DNA from: Coleophoma eucalyptorum
Lineage: Eukaryota; Ascomycota; Leotiomycetes; Helotiales; Dermateaceae
NCBI GenBank assembly: GCA_026120035.1
Contig: JALRME010000031.1
Span: forward strand, 434,001 to 498,000
DNA length: 64,000 nucleotides
Reading direction: 5' to 3'
Of this stretch, positions 57,284-64,000 are shown in pieces. Made by a program: the position numbers and the translations under genes. Position 1 is the first letter of the stretch, and each line of letters begins with the position of its first letter. Below the pieces are notes generated by a model. The model was not told where the DNA came from, searched no databases, and was given only the letters and a program-made list of their open reading frames with translations.

Positions 57284-59032
57284 ATGGAAACCACTCCCTT
57301 GTGTAGTTGCTTTTTACCTCAGTCATCCTGTCGTCTGTTTTGTTCGCTCTATTCGAGCCTCCAGCTTCCTCTGCCCCCTAATATTTCAGACTCCCAGCAA
57401 CCTGCCATACGACTTATTTGCCTCGAGGCTGGATATGACAGAGACCTACTCAAGGGCACTCTGTTCTGTGTTTCTTTAGCTGATACCCCGCTGTTCACAG
57501 CACTTTCTTACGTGTGGGGTGATGTGACTAGGCATCGTCCCATGATCGTGAATGGACGCGTTATAAGCATCGGGGATAACCTCTACTCGGCATTGAGGCA
57601 GCTGAGAACACCGACCCGTCATATTACTCTATGGGTAGATGCAATCTGCATAGATCAGAATAATCTGCAAGAAAGAAATTATCAGGTCGAGCAAATGCCG
57701 AAAATTTACGGCGCTGCAGAGGAAGTCGTTGCCTGGCTTGGAGAAGCTGCAGACAACAGCGATCTGACGATGGACTACATCACAAACCATGGTGGTAGGC
57801 GGAACAAAGAAACTGCAACAGGCAATTACAATTTGACCATCGAAATCCACATCGGCTTCAATCATCTTTGGTCACGACCTTATTGGAGTCGGGCTTGGGT
57901 TGTTCAGGAATTGGCATCAGCTCGTAGGTCACGACATAGATGCACTTTCCTGTGTGGTAGCAAATCTGCATCATACAATGTCTTCCAAAAGTTTTTGGCT
58001 AGCTTCTTAAACAACGTTCAGTTCGCAGAGGGCGATACTATCTTGGATGCAAAGCGTCTACTCACCCTCAGCTCCTCCAGCTTTCGTATGCCATTTCTGG
58101 AGATTCTTTGGGAATCGGCCCATCTAAAGTCCACCGATCCCCGAGACAGGTTATACGGAATTCGAGGTATATCCCCTCAATTTTACCGGGACACGATAAA
58201 GGTTGATTATAACTTGGAGTTCCATAAGCTATGCAGCAGATTTATGGTCCATCACATCAAAAAAGAACGAAGCCTTAATATTCTTTGTTGCTTTCACAAA
58301 TTTCCATTCACCGGCCGGTACCCATCTTGGCTATGCGACTTACATACCCGGAATCCAGGTATTTCTCCATTTACCTACGCTGCTTCTGCGGACCGTCAGG
58401 CCACTGCAACTATTACCAATGGTATTCTCCACGCGAAAGGTATCATTATCGGCATTGTAGAAGAGACCAGAGGCCCTTATACGTTTCCACTTTTTCGTCC
58501 TACTAACACCACTTCCAGTTATCGCCCAGGCACAGCAAAGCTAGGGGAGATAGAAGAATTAGCATATGCATCGTTACGGACGCGGTATGCTGCTGAGAGT
58601 CAGCTGGTCCGAGAGAACCGTTTCTGGCACATGATTGCCGGAAACCAGCATGAAGCAGTGAGTCCTGGAAACTCTGAATCTGAGGTCCCTCATCGACAAC
58701 TTTGGAACCGATATCGCAAAGTAGAGTCAATGGCAGCTGTTGAGACCTGGGAAGATTGCAGGAAATTTTGCGTCACCTTTGGCAGGATGCTTGGTAGATG
58801 CTTTTTTACAACTTCCGATCAACATATTGGACTAGGTCCTCCAGATCTCCAGAGAGGAGACGTTGTCTGTATTCTCTATGGGTGCAGTGCATGCGTAATA
58901 CTACGGAAGGTAAACCTTGAGTATGTGTTTGTGGGGCCAGCATATGTTGATGGAGCGATGAGTGGAGACTATGTTCGTTTCAATTGCAGTGAAGAGAAGA
59001 GACCGAACGAGATGAAATTCTCGATACGATAA
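57284..59032 (+). CDS. HET-domain protein (heterokaryon incompatibility type)
   Basis: Single-exon protein of 582 residues from the ATG at 57284; the same frame is open from an ATG at 57125, giving 635 residues. HET proteins trigger programmed cell death when incompatible individuals fuse. Domain landmarks in order are AIRLICLEAG, FTALSYVWGD, LWVDAICIDQNNLQERNYQV, IYGAAEEVVAWLG, YWSRAWVVQELASAR and STDPRDRLYGIRGI. The C-terminal part contains RGDVVCILYGCSACVILRKV and a final YVFVGPAYVDGAMSGDYV, both usual in fungal HET proteins. The shorter start is preferred because the preceding sequence has no family match and is shared with the decayed copy at 55150. No lesion is seen in the frame. The allelic partner or recognition gene is not evident nearby. 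Confidence 0.9.
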   Translation: METTPLCSCFLPQSSCRLFCSLYSSLQLPLPPNISDSQQPAIRLICLEAGYDRDLLKGTLFCVSLADTPLFTALSYVWGDVTRHRPMIVNGRVISIGDNLYSALRQLRTPTRHITLWVDAICIDQNNLQERNYQVEQMPKIYGAAEEVVAWLGEAADNSDLTMDYITNHGGRRNKETATGNYNLTIEIHIGFNHLWSRPYWSRAWVVQELASARRSRHRCTFLCGSKSASYNVFQKFLASFLNNVQFAEGDTILDAKRLLTLSSSSFRMPFLEILWESAHLKSTDPRDRLYGIRGISPQFYRDTIKVDYNLEFHKLCSRFMVHHIKKERSLNILCCFHKFPFTGRYPSWLCDLHTRNPGISPFTYAASADRQATATITNGILHAKGIIIGIVEETRGPYTFPLFRPTNTTSSYRPGTAKLGEIEELAYASLRTRYAAESQLVRENRFWHMIAGNQHEAVSPGNSESEVPHRQLWNRYRKVESMAAVETWEDCRKFCVTFGRMLGRCFFTTSDQHIGLGPPDLQRGDVVCILYGCSACVILRKVNLEYVFVGPAYVDGAMSGDYVRFNCSEEKRPNEMKFSIR

Positions 59033-59289
59033 TAGTTAGAAGGAACTAGTAAAATGGGATTGAAGATATTACAGAATAGAAAGGAGAAAATACTTTTAGT
59101 AAAACATGGATTCAGGCATCTAAATACACCCGTAGAAAACAGTGTTTTGAGCATAGGGGAGAGTAGGAGGATATAAATCCGGTAGTGTTTATTATCAATG
59201 AGAACACCGGGTCCGCCAAATCACTTTACGCAGATGCACACTTAAAGCGAAGAATCCCCACGCTTTGGGCCAACCAACCAGGGTAACTA

Positions 59290-60835
59290 TCATTGCTTAT
59301 TGATATACCATGGCACAAAATTATACCACTCGCCTACTTCTTCTTGTAGCATGGGAACCGGACTAAGGCCTTCCTTCCGATCCAATTCGTATATCAGGGA
59401 TATAAACTCTAATTCTAATGCAGTTGACTTTTCACGTGGTTGAAACCTGTGATACCAATCCTCAAGGTCTTCCCTAAAACTCTGCACCAGAGGCTCTGGC
59501 ATTGACTGTTCAGCTAAATAAACTGCTGACTGACGCCGGCGAAAGTAAAACACATCATCATTGCCAGTCTACTCTCTTTATCAGTCTACCAACAGAATTA
59601 GATTTAAATAATGTAGAACTTACTGGAGTATCTATGACCTCATCTGAAATGCCAAAAGGGTAATGTAGAGCAATTGCAACGCTTCTATCAAGCGAATAGC
59701 ATGACCAGAACAGCCGTGATTTGGCAACGGAATCTGCTGATTTGTGCAGACCAAGATCTACGCATATTCGAAGAGCAATTCCGCTCAGGGCCCAAACTTT
59801 GGCTTCTTTATCCCCTGCAAAGGCTGCATATTGCGCCAAGAAAAGTACACTTTCTAGATCCTGGAGACTATTTGACCATTTGGATGAGATGAATGTAGAC
59901 TCCAGACACTGAAGTCCAGATATATACATCACCGAAGAGCGATCCGCCGAAGACGGAGAGATACAGCGTGAGGTAATTGCCAAGATTGTTAAAAGACAAA
60001 ATGATCCATATTGCGAACCAGTGTATGCGTCATGAAGATATTGGTAAAGTGTACTTTCGTCAACAAACGGAAAGCCTGGTAAGATTTCACGAATGTAGCG
60101 TCCGATTATCTTTTCCGAGATATGCTTCGGTGGAAGGTGAACCGGCATTCTTGTTTCGGGCAGACCCGATGGACATGCAGCTGCAAAAATGAGGGTTGAA
60201 ATGATTGGGGTCCTCATGGAGCTACGAACATCAAGGGTAGTGGCTGATAGAGACACTTGACTAACGTGATTGACCATTTCATCAATACCATCCTCATATG
60301 ATGCAATCAATACATGTTGTTCTGAGATGTCCCCAAACAGATCCGCGACAAGGTTTTCCGACGAAGTGATCGATGCAGGAGAGGCTTCAACTGTGAGGAG
60401 TGATTCTGTTGAAAGTCAGATATACTCAAAATCGACGAAAATCGGAGAAATACCTGCTTCTATGTTGTTTTGTGCCCCAATATTCAAGTTTGTTTCGCAA
60501 TACTTGGATAATTCTTCTTCTAAGAGAGCAATCTCTGTCTCTATAGATGCTACAGAGCTTTAATTTTTAAAATGTCAGACTAATACGAAAGATATGAAGC
60601 CCAAAAGACAAATGTCTCGAGCATACCTAGAGAAAATTCCTCCCACATTTTTTACCAGGTACACACAGTCATGTCCAGTCCTTTGACAACGTTTACATAC
60701 AGGTAACTGCTTATCACACTGGATTATACGTAAGCATGTCTCTGATCAACAGCATATGGATGTAAGCCATACCTTCATGCGTTGACCTTTGCACCTTTCA
60801 CACGCTCGAATTGGGGGGGCATTGGAGGTCGCCAT
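59290..60835 (-). CDS. Zn2Cys6 transcription factor
   Basis: Nuclear regulator of 439 residues from five exons (60773-60835, 60627-60718, 60454-60557, 59624-60405, 59290-59568), all in consistent phase. The first intron falls inside the zinc cluster, after RACERCKGQRMK; the second exon continues CDKQLPVCKRCQRTGHDC, so all six Cys are present. A short coiled coil follows (IETEIALLEEELSKYC). The fungal_trans domain has EKIIGRYIREILPGFPFVD, VWALSGIALRICVDLGLHK and LFWSCYSLDRSVAIAL, the classical signature helices. The C-terminus is slightly shorter than in most relatives. It is divergent from the Zn2Cys6 gene at 61125, with about 290 bp between start codons. No lesion seen. Confidence 0.87.
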
Positions 60836-61124
60836 TGGCTAGACAACCGACCCATGGATTAGGGAAGAGGAGGCAAGGGTACAACAGCAAATATGTATGT
60901 ATGCAATCTAACGGGTATTATTATAGGAAGAGTAATCTCAGCTCAGTTATACTCTGCTTCCACTCTGGATGAACTTCACGCAAAGTTGGGGTAGAGGTAG
61001 TTGTGTGATATTGGTAGTTATCGGCAGACGAAGCCCGCTAGGACTAGTTTGGCAACACTGCATCATTTAGATAGCACTCTACAGAGCCATCTACTCTACA
61101 GAGTCTCACGTCTGATAACATTAA
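60836..61124. promoter_or_regulatory. divergent promoter between two Zn2Cys6 regulators
   Basis: A 289-bp region separates the two start codons and must serve both genes. No inverted CGG pair was confidently identified by eye. Confidence 0.6.
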
Positions 61125-63343
61125 ATGAACAGACCGCAAAGAACTCCTTTTTTACCACTTCCTACTCCTCCTGCATGTGAACGATGCAGGCAAAGGAAGC
61201 AGAAGTGCGACACGTCACTAAGCGGCTGCGAACCGTGCCAGGTCAGCTTCCTCACCACCAGCACAGATAAGGCGGTTCTTGCTCATATTCCTATTCAGAA
61301 AGCTGATACCGAGTGTACCTATTACGATCCAATCAAAAACGTAATTCTGCCGCGATTGTAAGTGCGTTGGCTCGTGACCTCCATATCTAATGCTGATGTG
61401 GTGGCCAGGTATGCGAAACGACTGAGCGACAGGTATCAGTCTCTAGTAGCCAAGCTGGAATCATTGAAAATTAGTCGCTCTCCTGAGATCAATCAAGATA
61501 CTCTTCAGATTTCTAGCGGTTTCAAGCAAGCAAGTGACCAAAGTTCTGCCAATACTCCGATGCCACGATATCTAGGCATATCAAGCGGAGTGGTTTTTAC
61601 TCGTGCAGTCATTACCGACGCGAAGAAGTTACAAATTCTGAATGCAAATGAGATTGACTCTTATCCACGCAGAGATAGTCAAACAGAGACCGTAGATTTG
61701 ATCTCCCAAATTTTGCCCCAAGAGTCTAATGGCGTGCCTCCAAGGGAAATTGCTTTCAAGCTCTACGATATTTATGCCAAAACCGAACCACAATACAAGG
61801 TCATAGATAAGGCGACCTTCGACCAACATGTCGAGAAGTTTTATGACCTCTCTACAAATGCAAGACCACTAGACTGCCTTGTTGTGCATACCATATACGC
61901 AATATCAACAGTCTCACTTGGACGATCTGCAGGTCAGAGTGCGGTACTAACTGCGGCAGAAGGATATCATTGCTCGGCAATGCGTTATTTCCCCGCTCTT
62001 GTGCAACAGCATGATATTGTAGCATTGAAAGTTATACTGCTCATGCTGCACTTTTCTCTCATAAACCCACAGCAAGCGATCGTTTGGCATTTGCTTGGTT
62101 TTGCCATACGACTGTGCATAACACTGGGACTTCATTCTGAGGAACGTATACAGGAAAATGGTCTGGATTCTGAGTCCTCAAATCATCTCCGGAAGCTATT
62201 CTGGGTTACATATTCAAGTATGTCCGACCGAGAAATTAACCTTGGACTTCGTTGAATAGGATTGTTGCCGCTCATATTGCGGTGTTTTTTCATATGTTTG
62301 CAATCTTCTGCTGTTCCACCACTGACAAATCATACAGTGGATCGCATGGTGGGTAACACCCTTGGAAGGCCTACCATGCTACAAGATCGAGATATATCAA
62401 CTACCTATCCTACTACAAATGGAGATGTCACTGGACTCTCTGGGGGTTCTCCGGTGAACACCACAGAATATCAAGTAATCCAAGGTTACAAAATGCGAAG
62501 GATGCAGAGCGAGGTTATTGATGCTATGTATCAAAATTCAGTACCATTTACTCCAGATTTTGTTCCGTCGCTGCAACAAAAGCTCGATAAATGGCTAGCA
62601 GAGGCTCCAATAACGGGTGTCGAAGATCCTTTGAACGAGTGGATTCTCCATTCATATCATAATCTCGTTATGACACTCTACAGACCTTCAAAGGTGAACC
62701 ATACGCCATCAGACGATGATCTGGCAAGGTGCTTTGCCTCCTCGTCGGCAGTGATAGAGCTATACTTCAAAATGAATCAGAAGAACACTATCGATTGTAC
62801 CTGGATAGCAATTCACTGGCTGGTAAGTTCCTTTCAGTTGAAAGACAGGCATCTAGGAACCCCTCTTGCATAGGTAGTCAATTTTGGGTCATCTCAACTT
62901 AGCGCGTTATAAGCACCAACCCTCAGTTCTAGTGATGGCAGATTTCTGACAAACACATCTAGTTCTTGGCGAGCATCACGAATCTCTTCTGTTTATGGAC
63001 AAGTGAACGCGTCCGAGAGAGCGCCAGCTGGACCAGAGTAAACGAAGACATCCAATCGACTATTGTTACTCTCGCTGCTATGGTAGAACGATGGCATTAT
63101 GCACGAGGCTGTCTTGACTTGTATATCAAATTGGCCCGAGGGACGCTACGCCAATTTTCAGCTATTATTCCAACAATATCGAAGCCATCAATATCTTCCG
63201 CAGACAATTTTACGGCATTTCAGAATATCGCCCTTGGCGATCCTTCAGTCTTCCAGTTTGAGCAATCCCAGATGGATATCACTATGGGTCATGACCTGGG
63301 TCTCTTTCACGCAGATGACGGGAGTTTGATGTTTTTAGATTAG
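61125..63343 (+). CDS. Zn2Cys6 transcription factor
   Basis: Nuclear regulator of 616 residues from five exons (61125-61241, 61299-61357, 61409-62217, 62338-62822, 62963-63343) with consistent phases. The zinc cluster is PACERCRQRKQKCD plus GCEPCQ, and an intron placed inside it joins KADTECTYYDP, completing the six Cys. A linker coiled coil follows (RLSDRYQSLVAKLESL). The fungal_trans region carries VWHLLGFAIRLCITLGLHSE and KLFWVTYSMDRMV, the latter formed by the fourth exon, followed by LGRPTMLQDRDI. It forms a divergent pair with the regulator at 59290-60835 and lies 455 bp before an amidase-like gene on the same strand. It may control that gene (inference). No lesion seen. Confidence 0.88.
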
Positions 63344-63798
63344 ATCTTTGTTATCATGCGTCGCAGTGGCTCCGTGATTTACCGTGAAATGAAAGCTCTC
63401 GCGTGTGTTATGTAACTAGATAAAAACTAGTAACTCTCTATTTCTCATCTGATTATCTACCCTGACTGGCAGAGACAGATTCCAATATTTGTTGCATCCC
63501 TGGCCGTACATATCCATGTGCGCCGGGCGTATCGCGACTCAAGGGTGGGCTATCTATGTTGTACTCGCTTCACCAAGCCACGGAATCCCTTTTCCGTGTG
63601 ATCGTTCGGAGCATCAGCGGTCACTCAAGGCGCCAAATTGTCTCCACCAAAAGCTGGAATCTGCGCGTGTGCACTTCATCCATTTCGTTTTGGTACTATT
63701 TTCGGCATTTATGTTCTGGCGTAGGCATAGTGAATAAAAGAAGATTTTGGGAATCGTAAATTTTCTCAGCGCATCAAGCTGTTGGCAACTGTTCTACC
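63344..63798. promoter_or_regulatory. intergenic region, promoter side of the amidase-like gene
   Basis: About 455 bp between the regulator stop and the next start codon. Overlapping plus-strand open frames at 63489-63759 have no family match. Confidence 0.5.
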
Positions 63799-64000
63799 AT
63801 GGCCACTCTTGGATTAGCATCTACAGCAAACAGAGATAAGGTGACCATCAAGGACATTGTAGCGATTACTGACTCTCTCGGTGTAAAACTCCCCGACAAT
63901 CATCTAGAAGAATGGCACGATATCCTCGCCTCTGTACAAGAATCAATTGACGTGGTCGATAGTCTACCAGATTATGTTCCCGAAGTAGATCTTGAAAGCT
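63799..64000 (+). CDS. amidase-like protein, N-terminal part only
   Basis: An ATG at 63799 opens a frame to the end of the window (67 codons). It starts MATLGLASTANRDKVTIKDI, has a helical VAITDSLGVKLPDNHLEEWH segment and ends SLPDYVPEVDLES. This order of short helices followed by a YxPEVDL-type turn is the usual N-terminus of fungal amidase-signature enzymes, before the catalytic Ser-Ser-Lys region, which would lie outside the window. The catalytic motif is not visible, so the call rests on resemblance of the leader alone. Confidence 0.45.
   Translation, partial: MATLGLASTANRDKVTIKDIVAITDSLGVKLPDNHLEEWHDILASVQESIDVVDSLPDYVPEVDLES

Noticed and set aside
1..64000. CRISPR arrays, bacterial operons, ribosome-binding sites
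   Set aside because: The gene structure is eukaryotic with spliceosomal introns, and no regularly spaced short repeats with unique spacers are present; the 170-bp repeats are too long and contiguous.

Overview
This is a 64-kb stretch of nuclear DNA from a filamentous ascomycete (Pezizomycotina; the gene families fit Eurotiomycetes, but that is inference). Evidence: genes split by many 45-120 nt GT-AG introns with CTAAC-like branch points, several Zn2Cys6 regulators, a HET-domain protein, fungal permeases and MFS carriers, and a decayed Fot1/pogo transposon with a RIP-like appearance. No polyketide synthase, NRPS or terpene cyclase was recognised, so this is not an obvious secondary-metabolite cluster. 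It looks like an accessory region with many broken genes.

Layout. 0.5-8 kb: amino-acid permease (minus) divergent from a phytanoyl-CoA-type dioxygenase (plus), then a Zn2Cys6 regulator and an inositol-monophosphatase-like protein lacking one metal-ligand Asp. 9-15 kb: a frameshifted Zn2Cys6 regulator, a GDPD pseudogene cut at its 5' end by a 1.86-kb Fot1-like element (perfect 51-bp terminal inverted repeats, TA target duplication), and a C-terminally truncated tachykinin-family regulator. 16-20 kb: a DUF7587 protein whose frame is open for 582 codons except for a UAG at codon 20, and a small two-exon orphan. 20.5-24.4 kb: a DUF1254/DUF1214 protein and an internally deleted ABC-B transporter. 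26-31.4 kb: a tail-to-tail pair of Pro/Gln-rich proteins, one with five regularly spaced CxxC motifs, the other a WW-domain protein with long P/Q repeats.

33-40.5 kb: a membrane protein broken by a 41-bp tandem duplication, an SDR divergent from a complete tachykinin-family regulator, and an internally deleted ABC-C transporter. 41.7-43.7 kb: three diverged ~170-bp direct repeats followed by an amidohydrolase. 44-52.4 kb: a small Cys-rich ORF, a sugar transporter, a pseudogene of an uncharacterised membrane protein (one nonsense codon, one frameshift) and a Dal5-type carrier. 53-59 kb: a decayed Mpv17-like gene, a DUF1593 pseudogene, a decayed partial copy of the HET gene and the HET gene itself. 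59.3-64 kb: two divergent Zn2Cys6 regulators and the start of an amidase-like gene that runs off the window.

Working together: transporters (amino acid, sugar, Dal5-type), catabolic-looking enzymes (dioxygenase, SDR, amidohydrolase, possible amidase) and nearby regulators suggest nutrient-use modules. About ten genes are broken, while their neighbours look intact. All splice junctions below were worked out by hand from GT/AG (once GC/AG) sites, reading-frame phase and family continuity.
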